Shown here: piece after piece, positions 35,040 through 46,990 of the stretch
Layout: the number at the start of each line of letters is the position of its first letter
Position numbering within the stretch: position 1 is the first letter of the stretch
NCBI GenBank assembly: GCA_023548195.1
Contig: JAJHZJ010000335.1
Span: forward strand, 2,597,020 to 2,661,019
Source of the DNA: Bettongia penicillata ogilbyi
Lineage: Eukaryota > Chordata > Mammalia > Diprotodontia > Potoroidae
Length of the DNA: 64,000 bases
Direction of reading: 5' to 3'
Translations under genes and position numbers: made by a program
Notes under the pieces: generated by a model
The model's database searches: none
What the model was told of the DNA's origin: nothing
What the model saw: only the letters and a program-made list of their open reading frames with translations

Positions 35040-35440
35040 TGTGCCTCAGATCTCTCTTCATTCTAGTTCATCTCCCACTCATCTGTCAAAATAATCTTCC
35101 TAAATGGTACATTAGAATATGTCACCCTCCCTATTACTCCTAGGAGGGAATATAAAAATCTTTTGAATGGCTTTTAATGTCATTTGTTTATAACTGATCT
35201 CCATCATGCTTTTCCATTGTTCTTAACGATCACTCCCATCCATGTACTCTGCATTCCAATGACAGGTCTTTACTTGCTTTTCATCACAAAAGACAGTCTA
35301 TCTTTTGACTCCAGTCATTTTCATTTGTTGTCCCCCAATGCTTTGGATTTTCTCCCTGGATACTATAACTTCTTCAGGTCCCAACTAAAATCTTACCTTC
35401 TATGAGAAGTACTCCCCCTATTAATAACCCCTTTCCTCCA
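35040..35440 (+). mobile_element. L2-type LINE fragment
   Basis: Phrases typical of the L2 3' region occur in order: AAAATAATCTTCCTAAATGG, ATATGTCACCCTCCC, GGAGGGAATATAAAAATC, a CATTCCAATGACAGG block, then TTCAGGTCCCAACTAAAATC and TACCTTCTATGAGAAG. No frame survives. Confidence 0.65.
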
Positions 35441-37209
35441 TTTTATATCCAATTTATCATATATACATAAATGAAAGGATAGATATCTGTATCTATTTAT
35501 ATTTCTATCTATCTGCTTTGATCAGAGGCTAAAAAAGATGATCAAAAGTTTTCTGTAAAAAGCTTCTTTGAGTTCTAAGGAGTCCTTTGCAAATGTCTTA
35601 AAACATTTCTTCTATAATTCAACCCCAAAATGACATTCACAACTAATTGAGAGATCAAGCTTCTTGTGGATAATTTTAAGCTATGCGATTTTTACTCTCA
35701 ACAATCCTGGTAGGTGCCATGAGACGGTTAAGGTTTCACTCCAAATTCTGTCCAAATGCTGCCCCATCACTAAGATTCTAAACAAGTGCTTTTCAATGGA
35801 ATCATTGATTGACGAGTGAAATGATACCTAAAAAAATGATACTATGCCACCAATTTAATAACAATAGAAAATGTCCCTCACATGAACACATTCTCTATAT
35901 CCAAACTTGTCCTTCACACTTGTGATGTGCATCAGTGAATACAAGGTCTCTGGCCACATGTTCCTTATTTATCTTCCCCATATGTATGTATGATTTGTTG
36001 GCAAATGTATTATCACTTTTGGACTGCCTTGAATATGGTACACAGGTGTTGCCTCCATATTGGTAGTAGCCTGTGGGAGAATATGCCAATATATTCTTCA
36101 GAGATGGGGGAATATTTTATTATTGTTGTTTTAGCTGTTCTATTGAATTGCTCTTAAGAAATAAACTAGTTGGCAAAATTTCCCATTTTGCTAAGATTTT
36201 ATGGGCAATGATTTTAAGTTATACCCATCTAGTATAGTGTAACACTTTTAGGGGATCTGTGGGTATGGAAGAGATACATCACAGACTATGTTAATAAACG
36301 GTTCTTTGACAGAAGGAGGAAAACCAGGCCTTGATCTAGCAGTCTGAAAATACTAAAGCTGATTTTTGTAAGGAGATAGGGGAATTTTTTCTGAAGATTT
36401 CAGGTATCAAAATAATACATTTACTTGAGACAGCATAAGTAGCCTATTCAGCAATACCCATCATGATCTAAGGAAAGAGAGATAAGTACTTAGTATCTGG
36501 AATATAGCTTGATATAGAAAAAAGAACACTGAAGACAAAAAAAAATAGATGAATGTATAAATAGATAAACATGAACGAATGAATACAAAGATATATGAAC
36601 AAGACAATGAGTGAATGTGTGAACAAATTAATGTATTAATAGATAAACTAATAAACAAATACATAAGTGAATGAAATAAATTAATGGATAGGTAGATAAG
36701 GTAAAGATAGGAAGATTAGAAAGGTAGATAAGAAAGGGACCTAAAATTTGAAGATTCAAATCAAACTCAAGAAGAGAAACCAACATTAGATATATAAAGT
36801 TGGTATAGATGGAACTGAATTTTCAGTGAGGTGAAATTCCAAAAATCAATCACATGGCCTTTCCTAGGGTAACCTGAATTGTCCCAGTCTCCATCATGCT
36901 ATTGGTAGAATGGAATATGACATTTTCAACCACAGGTCTGACCATTTCAAGAAACTAACCTAACATATTGTATAGGGTTAGGAAATACTTGTGAGGACAC
37001 TAAAATAAGTATGTATATTAATCTATTCAATGTTCAAGTGTTTTTTTGGGGGGGATGGTTCAAGTATCAGCCTACACAGCCTATCCTCATCATATATGGG
37101 GAAGGAAAGAAATCAATATGACCCAATGAAAAAATGAAGGAACCAGAAAAGACCCATTGAGGAAGGGGCTAATCTGTGGGTGCTAAAATCAATAGCAAAA
37201 AGAACTTTT
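35441..37209. other. Intergenic with a degenerate GAAT/AAAT tract
   Basis: No gene. 36535-36720 is a decayed tetranucleotide tract (ATAAATAGATAAAC and GAACGAATGAAT units). The 67-codon antisense frame over it is an artefact. Confidence 0.5.
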
Positions 37210-37525
37210 GCCAGAATATGCACCCTAGTAGTCCTTACTACCTTTGAAGGTGAGGTTGATGGGTCACTTGAATTCAGGAATTCTGTACTGCAATAGACTT
37301 AAAGCAGTTGGATACTCACACTAAGGTAGCATCAATATGGTGAACCTACTATGGAATCAAGGAGTTGGATTTGAGATGGAGCCTTTAGGCTATTCTGGAA
37401 AGGACAAAGGAGCCTAGGACTGAAAGAAAGCAGGTCAAGGTTCTTATGCTGATCAATAGCGGAATTGGACCTATGAGTACCTGTTGCATTTCTATCACTG
37501 GTAAGACAGGGAGAGAGCTATTCTT
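37210..37525 (+). pseudogene. 7SL (SRP) RNA retropseudogene, nearly full length
   Basis: The sequence follows mammalian 7SL RNA from end to end. It has CTAGTAGTCCTTACTA and GGTGAGGTTGATGGGTCACT of the Alu-like 5' domain, and TTCAGGAATTCTGTACTG. CACTAAGGTAGCATCAATAT then matches the S-domain boundary. AGCAGGTCAAGGTTCTTATG, CTGATCAATAGCGGAATTGG and CCTATGAGTACCTGTTGCAT follow. An A-rich tail (AAAATAATAATAACC) starts at about 37527, as expected for an L1-mobilised copy. Many substitutions make it a non-functional relic; the functional RNA is the signal-recognition particle scaffold. Confidence 0.85.
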
Positions 37526-38029
37526 TAAAATAATAATAACCAAAGGGTACCTTCATCTGTTCTGCTGAGTAACAAATAAAGTCTTTTTTAAACATTCAAA
37601 CATTTGTTAAACCTTTAAACTATTTTTATACCTTCAAGTGGCACATAAATTATAACTGCTGGGACTATCACTTATGATGCTGGTGGCAATGATGATAACA
37701 ATATTATGTTTTAGCTCAAAGACCTCTGAGAGCATATACCTTCCTCAGCCAGGGCTTCATTACTCATCTAATAGAACCACAGTGTAAGTTTTCCATCCAT
37801 CCAGATTGCTATTGTTTTCAAATATGAGAAAACTAGTCATTCCTGAGTTGCTACAGTCTACTTAGAAATCATTTAATTTCTTAGAAAATGTTTCCTTTCA
37901 CCAAGTCTAAATCTGCTTCTTTATAAACATTTTGTATCACTATTTGTGAACTTGGAAAGGAGGCTGGTGCTTACAATGAAAAGTACATTGCATAGAGATT
38001 CAAGGGACAATTTCATGGAATCTTAACAC
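37526..38029. other. Intergenic, nothing recognised
   Basis: No gene or clear repeat. Confidence 0.4.
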
Positions 38030-38165
38030 TATCACATGTTAATTCTGTGACCTTTACCAAAGCACTCAATTTTTCTGGATTCATTTCACTTATATACAAA
38101 ATGAAGAATTTGGGCTGGTTGATTCTAATATCCTAGATCCAAATCTGTGATTTTATGAATAAAGA
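38030..38165 (+). repeat. MIR-type SINE remnant
   Basis: TTCTGTGACCTTTACCAAAG, CTGGATTCATTTCACTTATA and AAAATGAAGAATTTGGGCTG in sense order. Confidence 0.6.
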
Positions 38166-38491
38166 GAGTGACCAAGTATGTTCACATATGGACATAGGCA
38201 CATACACAGTGCACTCACCTACAGATAAATATATAAACAAAACTATATATGTACATTCACATATATGCACTGTGCGCATGTAAGTATATGCATATGTGAG
38301 TGTTTATATAGACAATGCTCTTCTAGAGATACTATGGTACACTCTATGGGAACTGATTTTTGTTCTAGGTTATAAGCAACAAAGGAAAAGATGTCATTGT
38401 ATAATCTTTTGCCTCTTGGCTTGCTGAGCTAGGAAAATTTATAACAGTGATTCAAAATTATAGAAGTATCAAATTCAAACTGATTGTACTT

Positions 38492-39281
38492 CTTTTTTTA
38501 AATTTATTTATTTATTTTAAGTTTTCAACATTCATTTCCACAAAATTTTGAATTCCAAATTTTCTCCCCATCTCTCCCCTCCCCCTTCAAAATGTTGTGC
38601 ATTCTGATTGTCCCTTCCACCAATGGAACTTCCCTTCTAACATCCCCCACTTCCCTTATCCCCATTGCCTTTCCTTGCCATTGTAGGGCAAGATTAATTT
38701 CTATACCCCATAACCTATATTTCTTATTTCCCAGTTGTATACAGAAACAGTTGTCAACTTTTGTTCCTAAAACTTTGAGTTCCAACTTCCCTTCCTTCCT
38801 CCCTCCCCACCCATCCCCACTGAGAAGGCAAGCAATTCAATATAGGCTATATATGTATAGTTGTGCAAATGAATTTCTTAACAGTCATGGTGTAACACTA
38901 ACTATATTTCCCTCATCCATCCTGCTGCCCATTTCTTCTATTCTGTCTTTAGATCTTGTCCCTCCCCAAGAGTGTTTACTTCTAATTTCTCCCTCCTCCA
39001 ATTTGCCCTCCCTTCCATCATCCCCAACACCATGCTTAACCCCTTTCCCCCTATTTTCCTGTAGTTTAAGACAGATTTTCACACCAAATTGAGTGTGCAT
39101 GTTATTCAGTCCTTAAGTCAAATGTGATGAGAGTAAGCTTCACTTTTTCCTCTGTCAAATTCCCCCTTTTCCCCTCTACTGGAAAAGTTTTTACTTACCT
39201 CTCCTATTAGAGATAATTTGTCCCATTCCATTTCTCCCTTTCCCCTCCCAAGGTATTCTTCTCTCACCCTTTAAATTTATG
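38492..39281 (-). mobile_element. HAL1 3' fragment (5'-truncated insertion), antisense
   Basis: Antisense A-rich tail at the left (TTTAAATTTATTTATTTATT), then the pyrimidine-rich antisense of the HAL1 3' UTR, shared with the copies at 11791 and 62270: ACAAAATTTTGAATTCCAAA, GTTCCTAAAACTTTGAGTTC and GGCAAGCAATTCAATATAGG. It stops within the 3' UTR. A 15-nt target-site duplication with one mismatch flanks it (38477-38491, AAACTGATTGTACTT, and 39282-39296), so this is an independent 5'-truncated insertion of about 790 bp. Confidence 0.9.
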
Positions 39282-39296
39282 AAACTGATTGTATTT

Positions 39297-41064
39297 TGCT
39301 ACCCTACTCCAGAGATCACAAAAGTATTAGTTTTTGAATTTGGTATTAAGGAAAGCTCCATTCAGAAAAGATATTTTGGACTAGTCACTGGAAGGGTATG
39401 GCCATGCCAGAGGACCAGAGATTCCCAAAGTGAACAATACATTCCATTGTGGAGTGCTGGAAATATTAGGAGCCAGGGGATGGAGGATAGTGGTAGACTC
39501 AGATGAAATCAGTGGGGAACAGTGTTGAATAAAAACAAGGGGGTGGTGGAAGTATAAGGAAATAAGAGAAGATAAGAAAATTTTGAAAAATCATTTGTAC
39601 ATGTTTCATCTGTTCTGTGACAGAGTTAAAGTCATAGTGATTATATTAAATTATTTTCTAATTAAACACATAAAATGCAAGCTATACCAGGTCAGTCATC
39701 AAAGTCCATTGACAGATCTTAAGGAAATGTTGGCAGGCAAGTATGTTGCACATTGTCAGGAAAATCAGCATGCATCTGCAGGAATATGCACATTGATGAT
39801 TTGTTTACTATATGATATTATGTGGTTACATGACACAGTATCATACTATCAAAATTTCAATGCAGAAAAAACACATATTTACAATAAATTAATAAGTTTA
39901 AGATAAATGATTTTTTAAAAAAAGTTTTATATTCTTTTGAAATGATGAAAATTTTTTAAAAAATTAAAGGGTTAAGAGAAGTAGACTTTCCATAGGGCAC
40001 TGAGCAATTATTTTTTGAAAAGTGGGCAGTGGGATAAATAATTTTGGGAACCTCTCATCTAGGAGCTTTGCCTTGATCTTCCATGAACCCCCTTCCCTGG
40101 ATCCATGTGCCCCACGACTCTTTTTGGGTGGCTTTTGAAGGTAATGGAAATTTCAACAATATAAGTGATAATAGTGTAAGCAAATGATTATGAAAAATAC
40201 TGTTGAACAATTCATGGAGAGTCCCTGATCCTTTTCTCTCCCATTCCTCCACCTCTGTCTATAAGGTGGTCTTCCACTAATTGCTTCAATATCTAGTTCT
40301 AAAGACCCAAGCTGGAATTCTTCTTCCCAACATTGCTTGCCAAAAAAATAAAAGTTCCTGGTCCTTTGTCCTTTAATTTCTAACTGTACACTTTCATGTT
40401 CACATGGTGCCCACCAGAAATGTACCTGGTCTGATTTATCTATTTTCAGAGCCAGAATGGTGACTTAAATGTTATTAACTTTAATTCAATAGTAGGTATC
40501 ATTTTGTTTTTAAATTTGAGGCAGGTGTAGGAAAGGGTCTTTTATTTTCTCTGGAGAACAGAAAAAAACAAAGCATATCATGATCATCCTCTAACCTTGT
40601 TAAAGTGATCCCTGTTCTAAAAAAAGACTCCCAAATATCTTAGACGCAGGAACTGACTTTGCTGCTACTAAAAACAGCAAGGTAGTTTGTCTTCAGTTGT
40701 GTGTAATTTAATTTGCTAATTTGAGATTGTCCCATCAATACCCTCTCACCCAATTCTTCATCAAATCTTACAAGTGCAGATACGTGTTATTATTTCTCTA
40801 GCTCCATTATTTATACTCACAAACTTCATCACAAGAGAGATTTTTTTTTTGCATGGAAAAACAATATATTGACTTATGTCTTCACATTATATGATCTTTT
40901 GTCCAAAGAATCACAGCTCATCGTAATGAATTGAAGACTACACTACATTGATCCCTGCATTCTGATATCTCACTTGACTCCAGGACATGTTCAGCTATTT
41001 CCAAAAACATAAATGAACAGAAACAAGCATTTGCAAATGTGTGCTCATACAAGCATGCATGCAT
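39297..41064. other. Intergenic, nothing recognised
   Basis: The 75- and 107-codon + strand frames at 39279-39506 and 39583-39906 show no motif and look like chance. No repeat border is clear. Confidence 0.45.
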
Positions 41065-41065
41065 A

Positions 41066-41120
<55 letters not shown>
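41065..41120. repeat. (ATCT)n microsatellite
   Basis: About 13 tandem ATCT units. Confidence 0.97.
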
Positions 41121-41872
41121 ATTTATATATGTATACACACACATACACAGAAATATTTCTTAAGATATATAGATTAAAATATTTTTGAGGCTGTCAAAAA
41201 GAAAAATTCACAAACTCTGAAGTCAATTCTCAAAGAGGAAGTCCAAGAATGTCCTTAATCTGGAATTCACAGGTCTTCCTAATGAAGTTTGGGTATAGAT
41301 TTCTAGGGGATTGTGATCTTGGAAAGAAAAAAATATGATAATCTATTTGCACTAATGTCTAAGTCTTATTATTTCATTAAATTTTGTGTGTATGGATTAA
41401 AAATTACTCAGAGAAAAGGACCATAGACATCACAAGAGTTCCATATGTGTTTCACGATGGAAAATGTTTTACAAACCCTAACTGGACACATTAGCAATGT
41501 TGTATCCTCCCAGATTATTTTCATTATCTTGGAGTTATCCTTGGCACTTTAACATCCACAGAATTCTTGAATTCTGAGACAGTTGAACAGAAATAAAATT
41601 ATGCACAGTTACAAGCATCCAGCAGTTTGTGCAACACCATTCAATATAAAGATGAAATAGATTTTTTCCATGTATATGTGTGACTGAAACTTGCAAAGTA
41701 TATAGCAAGGCAAAATAAAAAAGATACTGTTGTACAGTGCTTATTACCTAGAAAATTTGTGATTTAATCCACAGATTTAGAAAAAAATACAACTGAGTAG
41801 ATAATTAAAATAATAATAATTTGCATTTCCATAGTACAAGTTTATCAAAACATGAATGTTTGTTAATAGATC

Positions 41873-41874
<2 letters not shown>
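41121..41874. other. Intergenic, nothing recognised
   Basis: No gene or clear repeat. Confidence 0.4.
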
Positions 41875-41938
<64 letters not shown>

Positions 41939-41972
41939 ATATATATGTATATATATATATATATGTATATAT
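41875..41972. repeat. (AT)n microsatellite
   Basis: About 55 bp of pure AT, then ATGTGTGT and further AT, about 150 bp downstream of the end of the OR pseudogene. Confidence 0.95.
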
Positions 41973-42120
41973 TTCCATTTGTCTCTATTTGTAATTACAA
42001 AATAAAAATTTCAATTTACCACATAATATGAAGGCAAAAGTTTACAAAGAATGTATAGTCAGTTTGGGAGAAATTTCCAAGAATAGTGACAGAAATTAGC
42101 ACAGTTCTTGATACTTAGAA

Positions 42121-43035
42121 TCATTCATAATCTGAAGCTACTTTTCTACTCCATAATTTCCTCATGGCATTTTTTACCTCTTCATTTCTTCCTGTATAGA
42201 TGAGTGGGTTCAACATGGGTGTGACAAGAGTGTAAAATACAGTTACGGTTTTATCCATGGGGAATGTAATTACTGGTCATATATATATGAACATACAGGG
42301 GACAAAGAACAGGATCCCTACAGTGATGTGGGAGGTGCAAGTAGACAGGGCCTTGCATCTCCCTACAGAGCTGTAACTTCTCAGGTAACTCAGGATAATG
42401 ATGTAGGAGAACATCCAAACAACAAAACTGATCATTGAAATTAACCCTGCATTGGCAACAACCAATAGAGCAGTGGGGAAAGTGTCTGTGCAGGCAAGTT
42501 GAATGTCACACATAAAGTGATCAATAACATTGTGTCCTCAGAAAGGAAGCCAGACTATGGTGAAAACCTGTCCTACTGAATGCAGGAAGCCAACTGTCCA
42601 AGTCAATCCAACAAAGTAACAGTAAAGGTGATGATTCACTATTGTCATGTAGTGCAGAGGTCTGCAGGTGGCCACATATCTGTCAAAGGCCATTACTATG
42701 AGAAGGACAATCTCAAAAGTCTCAAAAAAGTACTCTAGAAAAAGCTGAGTCATTCATGCAACGAAAGAGATGGTTTTCTTCTCATGGAGCAAATCCATAA
42801 GCATTTTGGGGATCATTGATGATGGATAAAAAGCATCTATCAGGGACAAGAATGCTAAAAAGAAGTACATTGGCGAGACCATAGTATGACTGCAGGCAAT
42901 AGTGATAGCAATGAACATATTACACATGACAGTAATAATATAAGTGATTAAAAATATAGGAAACATGATTTTCTCCACCTCAGGAGTCCTCATGAGACCC
43001 AATAGAACAAATTCAGTCACTTTCCTATTTGCCAT
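42121..43035 (-). pseudogene. Olfactory receptor pseudogene, family 4 (OR4C-like)
   Basis: Start (MANRKVTEF) at 43035 and natural stop at 42121-42123, all in one reading frame. Three premature TGA codons break it: 42754-42756 after KKTISFVA, 42538-42540 where the Cys of FCGPN should be, and 42277-42279 where the Arg of YLRPV should be. In addition four codons are missing between CDI and QLACTD. The usual [10 protein letters not shown] reads [11 protein letters not shown]-terminal PMLNPLIYT and AMRKLWSRK are kept. The closest relatives are the receptors at 19767 and 30678. The conserved upstream block was not found for this copy; a provirus now sits 1.7 kb upstream. Confidence 0.93.
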
Positions 43036-44225
43036 CTGACCTTTATGTAGATGTTGAATTCAGTTGTAAATTCCAGTTACCTTAAGGATATATAGATGTT
43101 TCTAAATGTAGGCACCTTCTGATGATTTCAAGCATTCTGACTGTACTGAGAGATTCTTTTTCACAATATACCTATGAAACAGTTAAGAAAATATGTTATA
43201 GGGTCTACATCATATATACGAATAAAAACAAATCCTCCAATTAACATTTATTAAATAATTATATGCTAGATATTGGGGACACAAAGATGGACAAAATATT
43301 ATCTGCCCTTGAAAAGATTGCATTCCATAGGAGAAGGCAAATTATATGCACAGACAAAATATTTAAATGACACACACAAGCTAATTTTACACAAAAGGCA
43401 CTAGCTGCTGACTATTCAAAGATTTTGAGATAGGAAATGGTTGTTTTGCTAATTATCAACTGGTATATTATGATATGACAAGGAGGTGGGTGCATTTTTT
43501 GTTTTTACCAATTAAAAGTACACTATTTATTCTAAGAATTTTCTTCTGACTTATGGGAATTATATATCCGTATTTATAATAGAAGTCTATAGGAAAATAT
43601 TCATTTTCTAGAGATAAGATTTATAGTCTTCTTAAACTGTATTTTGAGAAAATATGTACAACCATGCTGAAGTATTTTGCAATAGATGTTTATGTGGCAT
43701 ACTCACTTCTAATTAAATTAAATTTATCTTATATTTCTCTTTGATTTCTATCTATATCCTGGGGATCTCTTAGCTACAGTATGTAAAGAGTGCCTACAAA
43801 TTTACTTATTGTCCAATCTCGCAGTAGCTTGTCCTAAGATGAAATGAAAATTCTCATGGCTATGAAAGGGCTTATTTCTCATTGTGAAATATGGCCCTTT
43901 ATGCCTCTGTAAATTCTACTGAAACAGTTAAGCATCACTAAAATTTAGATGAAATCAGTTGATTGCCGGCACATAGAGATAGACAGGTTGCTTCACTAGC
44001 AAGCTTAATTTTTGTGTATTTTTTTTCCAATTTGATAGTAAATTGATAGCTCAACCATTATGGAAAGAAATTTTAAAGTCACTAAACTGTTCAAACCTCT
44101 ATATCCCCAGCTGTACTACTTGCTGTTAGGCTTATTCTTCAAATAGACCAAAGAAAGGGAGAAAACAGCCATCTTTAAAAAACATTTGTGGTACCTCATT
44201 TTGTAGTTAAAAATAAAGGAAACTA
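43036..44225. other. Intergenic; possible old LINE/SINE end at 43228-43390
   Basis: TTAACATTTATTAAATAATT, ATATTGGGGACACAAAGATG and AGATTGCATTCCATAGGAGA resemble a common L2/L3-type 3' segment in marsupial DNA. The rest is unassigned. Confidence 0.4.
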
Positions 44226-44650
44226 GCAGAGTTCCCTCCTGTTGGGGAAAGCTAATGATTTATGGTGTATGAATTTAAAGGGATATTACAGTGCCATTAG
44301 AGATAATGGAATGTATAGTTTCATGGAAAATTGGGAGAATCTCTGTTAATTGATGTAAAGTGAAGTGAGCAAAAAGAGAAAAAAATATATACAATTGTAA
44401 AATATATGCACTGTAGAAGGGGAAAAAACTTTGAAATTCTTTATGACTGTGACAAATGCAATACTAAAACATGAGTCTGGACGTCTGAAGAGGAAACTTG
44501 CTACATGCCAGAGAAATTATGAACATGATGTTCTAAAGAGAGAGTCACGCATTTCAGACATGGCTACATTGGGAATTTATTTTGATGGTTTATTCTTATC
44601 ATGGTGAACTTCATTTGCTGGTTTGTTCACTGGTCTATTTTGCTGTATTT
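44226..44650 (+). mobile_element. L1 3' fragment, strongly decayed
   Basis: AAGTGAAGTGAGCAAAAAGA, a TACAATTGTAAAATAT block, CATGGCTACATTGGGAATTT and TTTTGATGG correspond to the last part of ORF2 and the 3' UTR of a marsupial L1. No frame remains. Confidence 0.6.
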
Positions 44651-44744
44651 GTTTAATATGGTGACACATTATATTTGAAGATATAATTAAGTAATATTCG
44701 TTGCAAAATATTAAATTCAATTAATTTAGTTCCTGTATGTAGAC

Positions 44745-44750
44745 ATAGCC
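44745..44750. other. Target-site duplication, left copy (provirus)
   Basis: ATAGCC precedes the first LTR base and recurs at 50910-50915. Six base pairs is the usual size for class II/betaretrovirus-like integration. Confidence 0.9.
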
Positions 44751-45328
44751 TGTCCGGGGCTCACGATCCCCGGTCGACCCTCCCGGTGAGTAGTAACCCC
44801 TCGCTCTGCTTCTCGCAGCTTCAGACGTCTCTGGGCCCGACCCCGGGGGCAGGAGCACGGGTGGAAACCAAGCACGAGCCAGAGTGGTAGAGCAATGCAG
44901 ATGTTTATTCAGCAGTTCACATCAGCCCAGTCCCACCGAACTCCCTAGGGCGTTGCCTTTTATTCCTTATCCCTTCCGGTTCTTGCTATCCGGCCCCTGA
45001 TTGGAGAGCTCAGCCTGCTGTCGCCCCAGCCCCCTCCCCTTAGCTGGTTGTGTCCTGTGGCAATAGGGCAGGAGTCTCTCTGGACCTTCCCTCCCCACTT
45101 GGACCATCTGCTTGGTCCTATCACAGGTGGCCAGGTGTGTTTTACTCTTACTGGGGCTCCCTCAGCACCTCCCCGAGGGCGGTATCGTGCCTTGTACACG
45201 AGCCTTTCCTGCACCCTTAGCCCGGAAGTCACGGGTGAGGCGCGTGATTGCCGGGGGGGGGGGGGGGGACAGGTATAGACTCCTGCTGTTACCTCTCTGC
45301 CCAGGAGGTTCGGGGACGGCCCCTGACA
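44751..45328 (-). repeat. 3' LTR of the provirus (578 bp)
   Basis: Begins TG and ends CA. In provirus sense it has a CCAATCA box (44998-45004), a TATA-like AATAAAAGG (44956-44964) and an AATAAA poly(A) signal (44904-44909). A G16 run in the given strand (45253-45268) is the only visible difference from the other LTR, which has G12. All other positions I compared are the same. Confidence 0.97.
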
Positions 45329-45341
45329 ACTCCCTCTTTTT
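45329..45341 (-). other. Polypurine tract
   Basis: Provirus-sense AAAAAGAGGGAGT lies directly against the start of the 3' LTR. It is the plus-strand primer site of retroviral reverse transcription. Confidence 0.85.
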
Positions 45342-45600
45342 GTTTTATAAATGGTAAGTGAGAGAATAGGTCATGTGGCCTGTCTCCATGCCTGGTACCA
45401 AAAGTGGGCAGGGCCCCTGTCTTAGGCTATGTGGGTGGCTCCCACCTCCAGCATTTCTGGTAGGTGGACCCACAATAATCCCGTCATTGGGTACCTCTGC
45501 AGCCAACGGGTCTCCAGGTCATGGAGCCACAATATTCCTGTAGAAAGCTTATTATTGATTATAGTGGGGCACAGGGATGCTTTTGGGGCTGAGGCGAGAG

Positions 45601-46990
45601 CTAGCGTCTCTCTAAAGCTGTGATCCAAACTTGTGGATTAGAGTGATTTGTCAGGGAGCGGAGAGCCCATGCGGTATATTGCCGCTGTTGCGTCTGCCTC
45701 TGCCGAACCTGGCGTAGGCAGAGCAGGAAACCCACGGCAAGGAGAAGGAATAAAGAGGCTGAGCCCACATAGCCTTTCACCCATGTAGATAGAGTAGAGA
45801 AGATAGAACTAAAGGTAGTGGTAACAGCGGGATCAATTCGGGTGGCATTAATATTGGCAACCTGGTGCCAGAGGGTGTGGAGGGTGCTCACAAATCTGCG
45901 ATAGTTTGCGGGACAAATTGGCAGCATGGGAGAGGTTTTGTTTGAATAAACACTCTCCCTACTATCTTTGGTCCTATACATGCTTGTACAGAACAATTCT
46001 GGCATGTAAAATTGAAAATTCCTGTCATGTTCTGATATATCTCTAGTTTAGATCTGTAGCCTCTGTCCCATAGAAATATATGTGTGTTCCCTAGACATAC
46101 TTCACCCATTAAAGTAATGTTGTTAGCTTTCTTTGGTGATGCTGCAGCAGGCATTCCCTGCACTGTTTGTCCTCTCATAGCTAGAATAACTTTGTCTAGT
46201 CCCTGAACAGGTCTTTCAACCTCAGGAGACCCTTTATAATTGATGTACATTTGTCTAGGAAAGTTTGGTGCATATTTTTCCTCAAGTAAGTATGTAAGAT
46301 TGTGACATGAATATAACATTTCTATGTAGTTTCCCATAATCAATTCTTTCTCCTGACAGGTATGTTGTGACAATTCTCAAATGGTAAAAACCCCGTATAC
46401 AGATGCCAAAGGGTTACATTTCTCTTCTTTTGTAAGTTACAAAATGGCCTAAATTTCATCCCACGAACAAGTCCCACAAAGTCCTTGTCTGACCAAACTA
46501 CTATTGTCCCATTTATCCTCCAGGTGAATAGATTATAAGCGTGTAATGTATCTTTCTCATCCAATGTCTCTTGTCCATCCACAATAGTGGCACACCAGGG
46601 ATACCCCTCTGTTCCATTCACCTGTGTGTATTTAAAACCAAACCCATTCCAATTCCCAGAAATACCCTTCTATAGACAAAGTGGGAAACCTGTGACTAGT
46701 CCTGAAAAGTTAGTGTTTCTGTAAAAGAGTCCCATTATTTTCATAGTCTAGTCCATCATCTTTAAACATGTGAGAAATATTGCCTTGGATGATAAACTTA
46801 GGCATTGTCTCACTCCATGACATCACCCTTAACCATGGTGGATTCCTGATGAACGCCCATCTCTGTTGTTCCTTCGGTGCTGGGTCGATGGACGCAGTGT
46901 TCTTTGAGTGTCATAATAAGTACAAGAAAAATGAAATGAGTCATTGTGATCTAGTTGATTAAGTTTCTCCAGAAGTTTTTTCATCCGCCG
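45601..46990 (-). pseudogene. Provirus env (SU and TM), broken
   Basis: Retroviral surface plus transmembrane glycoprotein remains. The SU part (46340-46828) has several NxT/S sites and the PPWLR segment near the start. The middle part (45888-46373) holds more NxT sites and paired cysteines. The TM end (45601-46005) has a clear membrane helix (SLFLLLAVGFLLCL) followed by a basic tail. These parts lie in different frames: one change lies near 46340-46373, another in the 45888-46005 overlap, and stops lie in 46622-46828. It cannot yield one glycoprotein. The upstream boundary with pol is approximate. Confidence 0.85.

Noticed and set aside
38592..39092. 166-codon plus-strand frame rich in Ser/Pro
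   Set aside because: Antisense of the HAL1 3' UTR purine-rich sequence.
39583..39906. 107-codon plus-strand frame
   Set aside because: No family features, AT-rich codon use, no splice or promoter context that I can see.
45048..45357. Plus-strand frames in the LTR, repeated at 50633-50975
   Set aside because: Antisense shadows of the GC-rich LTR; both copies exist only because the LTR is duplicated.
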